From: Echinococcus granulosus
Lineage: Eukaryota; Platyhelminthes; Cestoda; Cyclophyllidea; Taeniidae
Length of the DNA stretch: 64,000 bases
Assembly (NCBI RefSeq): GCF_000524195.1
Contig: NW_020170383.1
Coordinates: 1,517,612-1,581,611, forward strand
Reading direction: 5' to 3'
The stretch's first letter is position 1, and the number at the start of each line of letters is the position of its first letter. Positions 37,450 to 51,600 of the stretch are shown piece after piece. The notes beneath the pieces are model-generated. The model was given only the letters and a program-made list of their open reading frames with translations. It was not told the DNA's origin and did not search any database. The position numbers were made by a program, and so were the translations under genes.

Positions 37450-40400
37450 ATGGCGGCAAGTGATTCTGAGTAAGTCAAATGCTCCACTTTAAAAGTTTAG
37501 ATATCAGTGGTACCAGTCCGACTCGACCGTTTTTGTCTCAGTCATGCGCAAGGGTATCGATCCAGCTACTCTTCGTGTTACCTTTGTTGAGGATGCAGTA
37601 AACAGTCCTTCACTGACTCAGCTTATTTTACATTTTCTTAGGTCGCAATTTACATAAATAATGAACTCGCCAATCAAATTAACCTTGCTCACAAAATTGA
37701 TCCTAGTAAATCCTTATACAAATGTACACCTATGAAGATTGAGCTTAAACTGGCAAAAACCGTGAGCTCAAATTGGAGCTGCTTGGAGGGGGTCGATCCT
37801 GCGTCATCACTCAAAGTAATTGGTACGTTGTCCTTGACAAGCTCCTATTTTTGGGAATTGTCGCCCTTTGGTTTATGATCATTTCGCCTTTCACATGCCT
37901 TTACTAGTAGGACTTGCCAAAAATGTAAATTCGTTTGCTGCAAACAACTCTGAAATCAACTATAATTGTAAGTCACAGTTTGCACTTTGATAAGTTCCTT
38001 AATAGACATTAGTTGATGGGGAAAACATATACAGAAGTGCCATGTGAGACGAGACCTTACTTACACTTTGAAAACTGAGAAATGTGAGATAGGATCTTCT
38101 TGAGTTCCCATAAACATCTACTGTTTTTCTCCAATGGTCTCAATTTTGTGGGATGCGTCTGCTAGGCCTTTCAATTTGCTTCTCAAGTTTCATCAGCTAA
38201 CGCCATCAAGCGTTTTTTGAGGGCAGTACTTTTGCAGTCTATTTTACTGTTCACATTGTTCCTTACTCTTTCATGAGTTTCACTTGCGGCAGACGCATTT
38301 TAGCACTCTGCATTAACTCACGCTATTTTGCTTGGTTAAGGATGGCGTGGAGCAGATTAAAAGATGGATCTTGCTGTGTTCTCTCCTCTTTGAGCGTGGC
38401 ACGGAGTCCGGACCGGGGCAGCGGTCTACTGCAGCGTGCCTTCATGGGCTCCTATGACACCTGTCACACTTGGACTTAAGCTATGGTGTAATACGTGTTT
38501 GTGATCGCACAGCCTCGCTAGGGCACCTCAATTGAGTAACACCTTCCAAGGGCTTGCAATCAAAGGGGCTTGGAGTTTTGGGGTTTCTCATAGGTGCTAG
38601 TATGAGTGCTTTGATCGTTTCATCTGTGGCCAATTTCTAGTGGCATCTGATTTTTGTATTGTGAGAAGGTAAACTCCAGAAATTTCACGCACCGGAAAGC
38701 ATTTAGTTTTCTTCCATCAGGCATTGGGAATTAGACATTCAGAGTATATTGCTACGTGCGACCAGGTGGTTAGCCATTGACTTGATCTAATTCGAGCCAG
38801 ATGAATATTATCCTGTGCTAGTGATGTGTACAATCCTCAGCGTAGTCTTCTTCCCATCTGAGTCAGCTTTTAGTGTGACAGGCCTTTCAGCACCGTGATC
38901 GGACCCGTTTTGTCCGTAAGGCGTGCGTGTATATGCGCATTGTATTTTGTCAGCTCAACTTCGCGTGGGCGTGCGCACTTGTGTTATGAATTCTCCTTTT
39001 TCCACATGACTAATAATGGTACACACTTGAAGCTGGTTAGGACTATTCATTCTCTACTTTTGGTTAAACGTTTTATTATTTTAGATTGAATAGAACACAA
39101 GAATTTTTGAATTTGAGCTATGCCAGTGGTTTATTCACCATACAGGAATTTCATTTTTGAGCTAAAACGAGTTTTTACCAATTACAGCTGTTCATAACTT
39201 GAGGCATTACATGGCTTACAGTCTACTAGGTCTTTTTTGCACTCAGGTTTGCGGTCTTGTAGTGTTTCTACTGTTTTGTGCGAAAGGGAACAGACAATCG
39301 GCCATGGGACTTATTGAGGTAATTCCAAAATCTGAGGCAGTGGTTTTGATATAGCCGGTAGGGAGGAGATTACTGTTTTCTGAAGTATTGATATTTCGTA
39401 GATGAATATGAAGCCTGTAGGGTGAGCGGCAGCTGACTGGGATTATCATAGCTGTGTTGCTGGATTCGCGCGTTAGACTGTAATTTGTTTCCAAAAATAT
39501 TTTCTCATCGTTATCAATTGAGAGCTTTTGGTAACCTCCACTCATTGGTGGTTGTTTCATTCGGTTCTTTTAAAATCTTTTGGTAAAAAGATCCTCTGAT
39601 TCTACTTCCTACTATGGGTCTTTTGTCCTACTTCAAGGTTAAGTAGGGGCCGCATGCGATATTTGAGCCTTACAGCTCAAAGATTGCCGTTCACTCCATC
39701 TTCCAAAGTGTTGGTCGGTACGACTCTTCAGTCCTCTTTATGTAGGTGTAAGTTTAATGGGACCTCAGCACTGTGATTTTTTACGGCTTAGCATACACGT
39801 TTTGATTATACATAAATTCTTTTTTGTTCGATGTCTCGGGATGGTGATGTATGCGTGGGTGGATCAGTGTAAGGCATTGTTTATTTTAAATTAATGCGCT
39901 TGTTTTTCGACAATTCTCGGGTAAACATTTGTGGTATATATGTAATGGTTACAAATAAATAAAATGATTGAGGAATTAGATTCGTGATTTCGTGATGGGG
40001 CGTTTTAGCATGTCAACCTAGGTATCAATCAAAATCTAATTACACTATCTCGTAGATTTTATCATCAAGATAAATCAGGAATTAAACATTTTCCAGCTGA
40101 TGAATACATCATCATAAAGCACGTACTTAGAAAACCTGCACTTATTTCTGTGTAGTAAGCTGCTTTTCTCATCGGTGGAAATGTAGAGGGGCTTTTGCGA
40201 AACTTGGTGTTTTCTATATTGACCTGACGAAGCCGATTTTTTCACAGTATTGTCGTGAAATAGTCTTTGAACCAACTTTTTCCTTTGCTTCGGTAATTAC
40301 CAATTAGTCCAAAAAATAATACAGTGCGGGACTTCAGCTGTGGCTTCTCTCCCAACAGCAGCGCAGTTTTTATAGCTGATTTTCGAAATGACATGACAAG

Positions 40401-42603
40401 TGTCTAACTGCCACACCCACTTTGCCCGATGATTCAAACGCAGTAGTTTATGGGATTGAAGCGGATATGAACCAGTGCTGCATCTGAACAAATGACGATG
40501 GATGGTATGATTTTCATCTGATACTGTTGCAGTCGTTCACTTCGTATTTATTGAGTCGTTTACAGCTAACATTCTCGTTTTTCGACCTCGCAGTCCAATA
40601 ACATTGGATCATTGCCACTTAGTAGATTCACGGTTTCATTCAAACGCCTGCATTGAATATATCCGGCATCTTTAGCGTACCAACTCTGCTGTTTTTTTGT
40701 AAAGGAAAAACCCATTGAGGTAAATCTTACTTTAAATTCCGTTCATAGCCTGTCTATTATGTCAATGAATTATGTACATTTCATAACGCCAGTGGCAAAG
40801 ACAATGGAGCGTATGGTAGTTCAGCGGTCACATTCCTTTTGAAATGGCAGTGTTTATTACACCTAATGTGCGTCGTACCTTCTCGCTCCAATTTGCACGA
40901 CCATCTGCTGCAAGAACAACTAGAGGTGCCCATATTGCTTATGGGCACTGTCCCTCTTCATTCATATACAATAGGTGCATTGGCAAGTCTGTTATGGCTA
41001 AGAAGTGGGAAGTTTCATCTGGTCATCATTGTTAACATTCTCATGAATCACGCCGCCGTCTGAAAATGTCCAATACTTGGCCACTTTTCGGGGATTTGGA
41101 AGTTCAAGCCTATGCTGCTCCGGTAATATCAATCCTAATTATTTGCGAAGGTCCTTTACATGAGATTTTTTCAAGAAACGCGTAAACGTTTTCCTCTAGT
41201 GTTGGACCCTCTCATTTGGTTACCAATATCGCCCAAGAGTTTGGTAAGGAAAATAAAGTGTTTCAGATCTTGGTGATAATAAAACTAGCCCTCTTACGAG
41301 TTTCTTTAGCTTGATCAGTTTAACCCATTCACTGCTCTATTATGTTTTCGTTCAAGCAATTATGAAAGCCCACCACCGTGTGCTATTGTGCTTTTTTTCC
41401 CAGTCAATTCTACTCAATCTGTTTTCAAAACGACTTCTCTTTTAACATATCGGAGTATTATGTATGTACTCAATGAATCGCAGATTATGCGCAACTTTCC
41501 CCTGTTAGATGTGTCTGCGCCGAGTAAGGATGGGGACAAACCGAAAAGGGTCAACAAATCCTATCATGACTGGGATGCCGTGGCTAAAGAGGCGGACGAA
41601 ATTGAAGAAGGGGACCCCTTGAACAACCTTTTCCAGAAGATATTCAAGGACGCCAACGATGACACCAGGCGCGCTATGATCAAGAGCTTTGTAAGTGCAT
41701 AGCTTGCGACTGAAATGTTTTAAACTAGTTAGTTTTCATTCTTACTGAAGGCTTTTGCTTTCACGACCAATTTTCCAACTTCTTGCCATATTCTTGGTTC
41801 TGTCACTCATCACTACCCCCAATACGTCATATTTTGGTAGTTTCAAGTTAGTAACATGACAAATCCTTAGTTATAAACAATGATATTACATTATATTGTG
41901 CCAAAACTTTCATATAACTGTATAATATTGCCTCCTATACAAACATTGCAGCAGTGTAGACTGCTTTTCCGTCAATCAACTTTTTTAAGTATTCTCAGTT
42001 AGTGAAAAAACTTATTCCCCTCAGTTGTTAGTTTCAGTTTCCTTTAGGAGATCAGATTGTTTTTGTAAAAAGGGCCAAAGCTACATTACCATCACGTTTG
42101 TGCACCCGAATAGCTACCTCATTATTGAGTCAATCAATGACCTGACGCCAAATTGTTTTATAGTTAACATGAGTAATCCAGGCGAAAATGATCATGTATT
42201 TCGGATTTACAAATGGTATTAGAACTGTATGCTGTTTAATACCATATGGAACATCTTCGTATTCAACTGGTGTGATGAATTGTTGAAGAAATTTCAGGTT
42301 TAAATGTTTTTTTTTACTGGTTGTTTTAAGATTCCTCGTGACTTGCTAAGTTATAGGGGAGTTTTTTAATGAAGTAATAATACTTTTGTCGTGTGGCTCG
42401 CAGAGCCTTGTCCGGTGATAAGTGTAAGTTTAGATCAAGAGGCTTTTTTCGGTTGGATTTGTTATTTCAAGCCTTTTGACGTCTTTTTTTTACAGACTGA
42501 ATCCAACGGAACAGTTCTGAGCACAAACTGGGACGAGGTTGGTAAGGGGAAAGTTGAGATGAAGCCCCCAGATGGCATGGAATATAAGGAATATCCTAAA
42601 TGA
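37450..42603 (+). CDS. SUGT1: SGT1, HSP90 co-chaperone with CS and SGS domains
   Basis: Six exons: 37450-37469, 37501-37597, 37642-37822, 37911-37967, 41509-41690 and 42496-42603. Phases agree and give 214 residues. The CS domain spans about residues 7-95 ([18 protein letters not shown], then [20 protein letters not shown]). It is followed by a short linker and the SGS domain (119-214) with [37 protein letters not shown] and [10 protein letters not shown], all highly typical. SGT1 bridges HSP90 to SCF ubiquitin ligases and kinetochore assembly. The N-terminal TPR domain of human and plant SGT1 is absent, as in Drosophila. The first coding exon is only 20 nt, followed by a 31-nt intron, and the ATG lies 6 nt after an AG acceptor. 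Intron 4 is 3.5 kb. Confidence 0.96.
37968..41508 (+). other. 3.5-kb intron 4 of SGT1
   Basis: The intron joins exons in phase 1 at both sides. It is T-rich. A GC-richer patch near 38380-38480 and an open frame at 40839-41063 were inspected; neither resembles a known protein nor is needed for SGT1. No nested gene was recognised. Confidence 0.6.
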
Positions 42604-45600
42604 GGATATAATGCCGAGTTTTGCTTGTTTGGTATATTTACTTTAAAATGTTCGTTTTGACTAATATTACAATGCATTCTGCACCTGAAGTTAATCGCTT
42701 TTGTTTCATATGGTTCATTGTTTAAATGCCTCATTTCGACTTTGCAGAGTGCGATTATTTCGTTTACACCGTCAAAGAAACGAGTTCGCACTTTGAAGCT
42801 GTTTAAGAAAGGCCAAGCTTAGCATCTATGGGGAACGACCGCTGGACAGGTTTAACACAAGTAAAGGCTTAGAGTTTTGAGATATTTAAATGGCACGGCA
42901 TCTGTGAGTAGTAGGGGGCAAGTTTAATTACGATTAGGGTACATGCACAGTTCGCCCCGAAGTTATCAGGGGTACGGAAGTAAGGTTTTTGATATCTACA
43001 TATTTCGGTTATGGTTATTTCCTGCAGTTCGTGGTTTTAATTATTCGGAAGTAAAACTTACCCGTCGTACAATTAAAGTGCTGTTTGCATACTTTGATTT
43101 ATGTTAGACGTTTTTGAAAGTATCTGGTATAGTCTTCAACAAAAGTCGTCGAATTTGTGCCACCACTCAAAGCATTGGAGTAATTAAATAGTTTTCGGAA
43201 ATAACCAGGTATAACTGTAATGCTCTGCTATAAAAATGCTATTTAAGCAAAGCCCTAACTAAAGGGAGAAGCTATTTTGGTCAATCAAGAGCCACCAGGG
43301 TGAATTAACGCTGAAGCACGTTTTCCAATACCATGCAAATTTGGGGAATGAGTAGAATTGGACGTAAAACAACTTCCTGGCGGCTCCACTGATCCACAGA
43401 GGGTTTTGTGGGGGCTCTATTACGGCTATGGATCCAGCAATACGGATCTTGGAACATAGTCCGAATAAGTCAGTGTTTACCAACAAGAATGGGAGAATGG
43501 ATGCAAATGGGTGGAATTTGCCATGCATTCATTGGGGTTTATCTTTTCCAAGGTTCTCAATCGAATCGAAATCAAACTGTCTCTTAAGCTTTGGAAACCT
43601 CCGCTGGGGAGTTATTAAGCCAGTAATCTTTTATAAATAATCGGAATAAAAATTGAAGGAAGTAGAAAAAGTGCCCAGTGTTCTCGCTAGTTTACCGTGC
43701 AAGTCCCTACTTCGTGTGCAGCTAGGATGCGTGATCGAAGTCATCATACCTTAAGGTAGAGGGGTAGAATCTTGACATCTTTGGCATGCTCCTGTGGTAT
43801 TCATGACGTAATATCAAGACGTCCACCATCGTGTTTCATTTGGGCGCCATCCAAACATAATTTGGCTCATTGGGCCACGTCTGATGATAGGCTTATTAAA
43901 ATGTTTTAGGCAGCACTTACCCACCAGTAGTACCTTTATCCTGAACCAGCCTTCCTTGTATTGCTGGATGTGAGTTTGGGTTAGGAAATGTGTTTGAACT
44001 GCGGTTACTTGCCTACATGAGTCGCTGTTAACATGATGGGAGGATATAGGGGGCTTCCATACTTTATACTCCCATAGTGACGAAAAATTAGGTGTCCATT
44101 TGAACTGGAACGTAATGAGTCAAATCAAAGGAGCATGTTTTGGTGTAAGATATACTGGGTTTTGAATCAGCACTTTTTCTGCCTACTAGGTGGTAAATTG
44201 CGAATTCCCCTCTGTTTACGAGAGACTGTGGCAAGAACGTTAGACGTGTGAAGATAACGGAATTGTGTTGTTCTCGACTAGCGAATAACGTGATCAATCT
44301 CTGAACCAAACGAAACTTTAATTGGCAGCGTTTTTTGGAAAGGGTTTTACGCCACTGGTGCACTACTTTGTAGACGAAATTCAGCTCCATCCACTGCATA
44401 ATATAAATGGGTGAAGCGGGGCTCTTACCGGATACATCTGTTAGTTAAAAGTTCTAATCCAGTACATACCTACATACCCTCCTCTCTTATGGATTTATCA
44501 ATAAAGAAAGTCATAAAATTCAGTGTTTTTTATGCATGATATAGGGTCACTGACTTGTGACTTAATTTTAACCCCCAATAACCACCAGCAATGAAGCATA
44601 CTTAACACGTTTGATTAAGGTCATTAAAGTGATGTCTAGCTACTGATAATGTAATAAAAGATATACGGTTGCTAGCCGACTGTGTTTGTAGCTCTGTGTC
44701 TTCAGTTTATTTTCTCGATTTATTTTTGTATTCTCGCCTTACAAAATAGGGCTATCGAAGCATCCGCTGTGTGTACTGTCGACTACAAACGCTCCCCAAT
44801 AATGTTAAATACCTTGGGTTTGCCTTCTAATGGAAAACTTTATGTATCGGACCCTGAAGAAACCACCTTTTTACTGGATTCCACCATCCACAAAGCAAAC
44901 ACCGAGTTCCATTTCAAAGGAGGAAGCGTGTTCCATGGAATTTAATGCTTAAGAAAGTTGACTATTTAAATTGATTTGAATATAAGGAGTGTCTTATACT
45001 TAACTAGCTTACAAAGGGTTAGCTTCACCCAAACAGCCTTTGATTTAGTTGTAGATGAGGTATAGGATGAATAGCTCTTCCGTAATCCACTCACACGAGC
45101 CTTTTTGGTGTATCGGCACCAATAGATGCGATCGTTGGCACCTGTTTGAGAGTATTCTAAAATAAAGCAGGAGCTCATTTTATGGCCTTCGGTTCTAAGC
45201 CTTAGAGCCAAACGTGATTCCGTCACTGGCCCCCGCAATCCAGTGTTTGCGTAGGTGTTTATTGGCAAACTATCTATCAGGACCTTTAATTGTTTCCTCG
45301 TGATGACAATTAAATGAGTTCCTCCTACGTGATCTCAATGGAAATGTGGGTCAGCTGAAGTAAAAGCTAACTTGTAGAGATTTGGAGCTCGGCTCGCTTC
45401 CGCGATTAAAAACCTTTCAGTTCGATAAGGGCTGAGCCCGCACTAGCCTCCTTCATGGTTCTTCCTGTTATACTTTACTAAACCACCATTGACCCAAAAG
45501 TGATGTCACTGATTCATCCTTGCCTGATTTAACAGAGTACATTTTTTGCGAACCTTTGGATAATCGCGTTGGCTCAAGACGGAGCTGCTTAACTTGGGGA

Positions 45601-48600
45601 TAAAATGCAACAATGTTCCCAAAACGAGTTTCATTATTAAAGGTGACGGTTATCGACAACCAAACGCCTTGAAAACACATTACTTCATGATTTAAATACT
45701 CCTTATTTTCAATTATCCAAAAAACGGAGAAGTTTATTTGTGTTGTGAGTTCATTCAGGCTTTGTTAATGGGGGCCCACCATTCACTTTCCAACACCCAA
45801 GGTCTGTTCGCTCAAGCGTTTACCTTAATCGAGGATGGTGATTCAACACTCGAATCACCCAAACACCGTGAATTTATTTGGTGAAGTGCATCTTCCCAAA
45901 ATAACATCAGTGGTTTAGAGGTAAATGGAGTACTTTGTGATTATTTTTCAAAGTACTCCTGCGATAAGCAAACATTTGTCACATTTAATCGCCTTAAAGT
46001 GGCTTACACGAATACCATGCAGCGACGTGTAGTCTGCGCACCACTTAAGGAATTCGCACGGAAAATCTCGCAATAACTCAACGTGCAACTCTAATATGGC
46101 ACAACTGGCTAACGCAATTGGTTTTTCACAATGCACTTGACTATGCCGGAAGGAGCACCACATCCCTATTAGGATGCCAGGCTGACCAGCATTGGGCTCG
46201 TGGTTATACCAGCAGTCGTCCGGATTAAAGTCATATGGCACCAAGCGGATAGATTGTGTTCGTGGCTAGGACCTAGACGTCTCGCTGAGTGACCGTGTAG
46301 AGGCGCACCCAATGCGCCTATTAGCACAGGTTTAAGCAACGCTTTCAGATGCACCACGACTACTCCACTTTGGGATGGATGCACCAATCAACAGAGCAGT
46401 ATAAAGTCGATTTTCGTTGTCGGGTCTGAGGCCTTGGCAGGCTTCAGAGCAAGCGTTTCTATACTAAGGAACAAGTATACTTCTGAGTGGTTGAGACACT
46501 CGTTCACCAGACACAAATTGTTGTCTTAAAGGTGGTTTTTGTAAGATTGTTTAATCAAAATCAAAATATTTGCATTCAATTCTAGTCGCGACTGTCAACA
46601 TTAGGGCTAGGAAAATGAATCGTGGTGGAATTCTGTTGTTTCACGATCGTCAGAGCACAGTATATGAGGAAACTGCAGAAAGTTAGCTTAGACTATGAAA
46701 CAAAGGAGACCAACGATATAACCGAAGCTAAAGTACTTGGGAACTACGTACGAAGGAATACTTCGATAGAAACATTAAGAAACGTATTACGTGTTATGGG
46801 ATTGTTGTTGAAAGGATTATACAACGGTTGAAAGGGAATTTAAAAATTTTAGGGAGTAGCCCTAGTCAAGATATCCTTTATAAATTTATGGCAGTTCTAA
46901 GCCACTTGTGTAGGAAAATTTATGTTTGATGGAAACTGGAAAAATGAACTACCTGTAAACACTAAATATGGAAAAATACACACCTGAGGAAAATTTACAT
47001 GCCAGAAATTGGGTCGTCTTATGGCGAGCACAGCATAGCGGTTAGCTTGTGTTACAAACAAGTAAAAACTATGTCCAACAGATCTGTGATCGAATTCAGG
47101 TAATGAACTTACAAAAAGCAAATTGTCTAAGGTTTAGCAGATAGATGAAAATTCACTACCGGTACCGGGTCCAGAACATCTCAGTAAAATATAAATGCCG
47201 CCGCGTTTGATAAGACCAGTAGGGGAACAGAGTCGTGAACGCCGAATTTGCATGACAAAACGCCGCTAATGAAGGATCAAGTCTCTATAACAGGACAAAA
47301 AGTACATCTCAAAGAAACATCCTAAAACTGTATGGGGATGAGCGGTTCAATAACGATTGTGCAGAATGGACGATAGATTTGGTGTTGCCAATAAAAGAAC
47401 CCATCCAACTATAGTAGGAGATCATCAACCGTGGTAGCGGCTTTTCAATTATTTCATTGATTTGTGACAAAGCAAAGATTGTCACGAATGATGAGTAAAG
47501 TACTTGCATTGTAAACTGCGTACAGAACGACTAATGTGTGCTAGTGATTAATTTGTTATGATCAGTATAAAAACGAATGCTAAATATTTCGCTTAAATGA
47601 TAAAAAGTGAGGAAAACCATCATTTGCTTATAATTTCTGCTATATAATTTCTGCTATTTCAAAATGTTCTTAAACCAACCTTATGGTGAACTTCCAAGTT
47701 CTGCTAGGTTTGATCAGGAATTAGCCGAGAAGTGCAGGCTTATAGTAGCTACGTCTCCTTAATACATTGGCAACCACAAACCATATTGCTACGCACATTG
47801 AATCGCCAACACGCGCCTGTAAACAGGCCAGTCCGTCTTTGCCCGTTTGAGCAACAATGTTCATGATCACTACACCAAGAATGGTAGTGACACCAGTAAG
47901 CAATCTATCATCACACAATTCTTGATTTCCATATCTCTGGGACGGTAGAATGGCACGCCCATGCCGGATAACTTGGTGACTACGTCACAAGGTGAACAAT
48001 TTCCTAATGAATTAACATAAGCGTTGACTATTTGCTGATGATGAAATATCGAAATTTATGCTTCCATGTAAAGTGAACAAGATAATCATTTCCCTGCTTA
48101 GTGGTAAACACAAAAATATATTTAACGCTTTGGCAATATTTTTCATCCAAGTATTGTTCAGATGGTACATCTTCCCACCAATGACTTTACCTATCAAAAC
48201 CACTTCATTCCGTCTACTCACAATGCGTCTAGCCTACCATAGTGGCACATTTAATCGTCATGGAGGCCATCACATAAAGCGTAATAGTTATGAAGGTGCA
48301 TACTCATAAATTCCTAAAACATAAGCGATGAAATTTCCCTACAAATACGTATCCTAAGTTTGTTCCCATTCTAAATTAATCTAATTCATTTAACTAATGC
48401 ATGGGGGCGAAGCTTGGTGATAAGTCAAGTAATTTGCAGGAGGCGCTATCAGATTGGAAGCTATTTAAATGCAGGAAAGGCAATAGCTTTTGCGAAAACT
48501 GCTGTATTGTTAAAGTCAAAGAAATGGTAGCTGACTGAATGGAACTTTATGCGGGAATTTGTCTATTTAGCCTACTTCTCTTCCTTCAAATCCATAAAAT

Positions 48601-51600
48601 CTCGTAACAATGCTCTTCTACAAAATTTTCTTATTCTCTTGAAGTTACTGCCACTAAAACTCTTTTCGATAACATTTTAACCAATTGGTGCTAACTGAGA
48701 GCTCCCAAGAAGCCATAGAATGCCTGTAAGAGCTACGCGAATGTATAATAGATCCCACTGGGACAAAACTAACGTCAAAAGTATGCAAGCACTGCAAGTA
48801 GCACAGCAAATCACCCGAAGCCATTATGGTCTGAACAAAGTAGAGCAAGAATGCTTTGCGGATAGTTTACTTACAAATTTTGGTCAGAGGGTGGACCAGA
48901 TGGGCGCAAACAGACCCATATTCAACAGGAATGGAAAGTGAAAGAGCATAGCAGTGATGTAGGTGTGTTCAAAAAACATCACATTATTAAATTGGGTGTT
49001 GGTTAATGCGAAAAGTGTTAAAATTGGTTAAACCTAACATCCGCCTGTTAAATTTTACAATTCAATCGCCGACAGCTTTCGTCACAGGCTAAAAATCTAT
49101 AGGACTCATAAAAATAGCTTTAATCGGTGGTAAAATGTTTTTTTTTTAACGAGATGGTTCGGAAAACTTCATTGTCCCCAAGTGGTGAGTCAAACAACTA
49201 ACTTGACCTGTGATACAAAATGACCAATGCCACATACGTCACAATTTGGTAAAATCATGATTACTATAGACCCCGTAAAAATGCGCAAATCTGACCTCGT
49301 AGTCATCAATCTCATTTGAAAAGTAAAGAAGTTGGCAAATCAGCTTGAGACGGATGAGATAAACTGAATATAGTAATTTTAGGGTGAATAGACGTTGTGT
49401 ATCAGTGAAACATTCAATCATACTCGGAATCATACAGCGACGACAAGGAATTTTGAGCCCTAACGCGCCCTAATAAAAAGCATACTGACCAAGATGAATA
49501 ACGTATACTGATAATTTTTCACCCCAAAACGCTTGACCACTTGTTCCACCGACATCGTATTTCGCCTACAACTTTTTCTCGACCCAGTGGTTTTCATGGA
49601 GTTTGGAATGCTGTTCGAAGTGGAATTTCGTAGAAGGCCCAAAATGATGCAGTTCAAGTTTTTTACAACAACTCCGCAAGCTTGTAAATTAATGAGGCTT
49701 TATTGTCAACTATGATTATAATGTTGTCGTGGTTTACATTCATTTGTGCCATCAAATCGGAACACTTAGATATTGCGTATTACGCCGTTTCCAATGCTAA
49801 AACAGGACCGCTTTTACTTGAGAAAACCATCACAAACTTTATGGGCAATTTGTAACTTAAAGTGGCGTTTGAGATGGAGCTATGTAGATTAGCGAATACG
49901 TAGTGTGAAAACAAGCTATTTCTTAATTCAACTTCTTTTCATACTTGTCTATCTATTAAAGAAAACCTAGTCGCAGTATTTTGAGGTGAAATAAGGCACT
50001 TTACCGAGAGTATAGGGTAGTATTCACGAAATCTTACAAAGGAAGGCTTAACGTAATGACCTCTCTTGGTGTTTTCTGACTCATTCCCAAATAGGCAAAG
50101 ATGCAGCACGTGACGGCACCACTTGAAATGTTTCAGCAAATCCCGCAGACTAAGTAAAACTATGAGTAACCAAAAAACGGTGTTGGAATTCGGATAGAAG
50201 TTGAACACTACCATTCTGGGTCTATTCAAGTAGTAATATCTTAAGGGGCTTATTTTTATGAATGATCACGTCTACTGTCTCTTCGAAAATTGGATACATA
50301 ACCATACTTAACTTCAAACTAGGTCTTTGCATTGAGTCGCACTAAATAAGTTACCATTTGATTTGTGATTTCCACTAATTATCCGTTTTTAAAAGAATTT
50401 CAGTGACGACCGGTAATGACCAACCTTTTACCCAAGAAGGTCAAGTTAAACCACACAATGTATAGTAAGGATTGCTTAAATGAAACTCAATTCTGCTGAC
50501 GGAGCTTCATTTTAAGCCTCACCTACGCATGAATTTGATAATGCTAACAGAAAATCCCCCACTGGAGTCCCACGGGACTGGTTCTCTCAGCTCGCCCACC
50601 GCTGAAGGTATTTATAGCACTACAGGCTTGCAATCACATTTATTAATTGTTCGTTCAGCCTTTCAAAAGCATGAATTTTTTCCAAAAATTCTAAAAACCT
50701 CCTATGAAGTGTGTTGTTGATGCTTTCGCTTGCACATTTTGCGCCTGTCAAACACCTTCCTCTGCCAAAAGATAGTAGAAGGAGGCGACACTGTTGATCT
50801 AATGGACTCCCTCATCGTAAAACTGCAAAAGGTTGAGTGGATGGTTTGAACTAAAGGGAGTGCTCTACTATTAGATGATGCATCGTAACAGAGAAGGAAC
50901 CATGCAAAAGGTGCCATAGAAGCCGTATCCAAAAAGACTGTCGGCTGAGGTATTTTTAAGCCATCGTTAATTAGAAGCCGACACTTCCTTATTATTTTCT
51001 CCAACTGTGGCATACAATCAACCATTCTTTTGAGCGACTCCTAGAACACAGGTAATAATGCAGATTCTTTAAAATTCTACTCTTAGTTCGTGGCCAATTA
51101 AAACATTTAAGAACTTTAGCTTCAAGTATCTTTTTGCAACTGAACCCTAAATCAGCCGTAAGTATGCTTATCTGAGGATACTACGAAAGTAGTTTCAAAC
51201 GATCCATTGAGGGTAAAAACGTTTAGGCTTATTAAAACAGCGTGCCAATCAAATACTAAAAAGGAATTCAATAAACTAACTCTAAAAGCACCCGATCCTC
51301 CCCTGTTTGCCAGTAAGGGAATTATGCTTCAAATCCGTGATTAAGAATTCATTCGAATAAAAAGTCCAGTTGTCCAATATAATTACTCAAAGTTGGTCAA
51401 AAATAGTTGTGGCAATTTAGTTAAGTGTCCGAATTTAGTTTTAGCTGTACTTCCAAAAACAAATTAGTGCAGTTTGGCGTACAGGTAACCTCGCCTTCTG
51501 ATTAAAATGTTTAACAGATAGTTAATATTAACGAATACAATCGCAAAACTGTGAGGTAGAAAAACCTAATGTTATGAACTCCATCACTAATCGTCTCTAT

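Noticed and set aside
44682..44945. 87-codon + strand frame with a hydrophobic start resembling a signal peptide
   Set aside because: No exon partners, no recognised domain, and codon use typical of noncoding A+T-rich DNA; kept out for lack of support.
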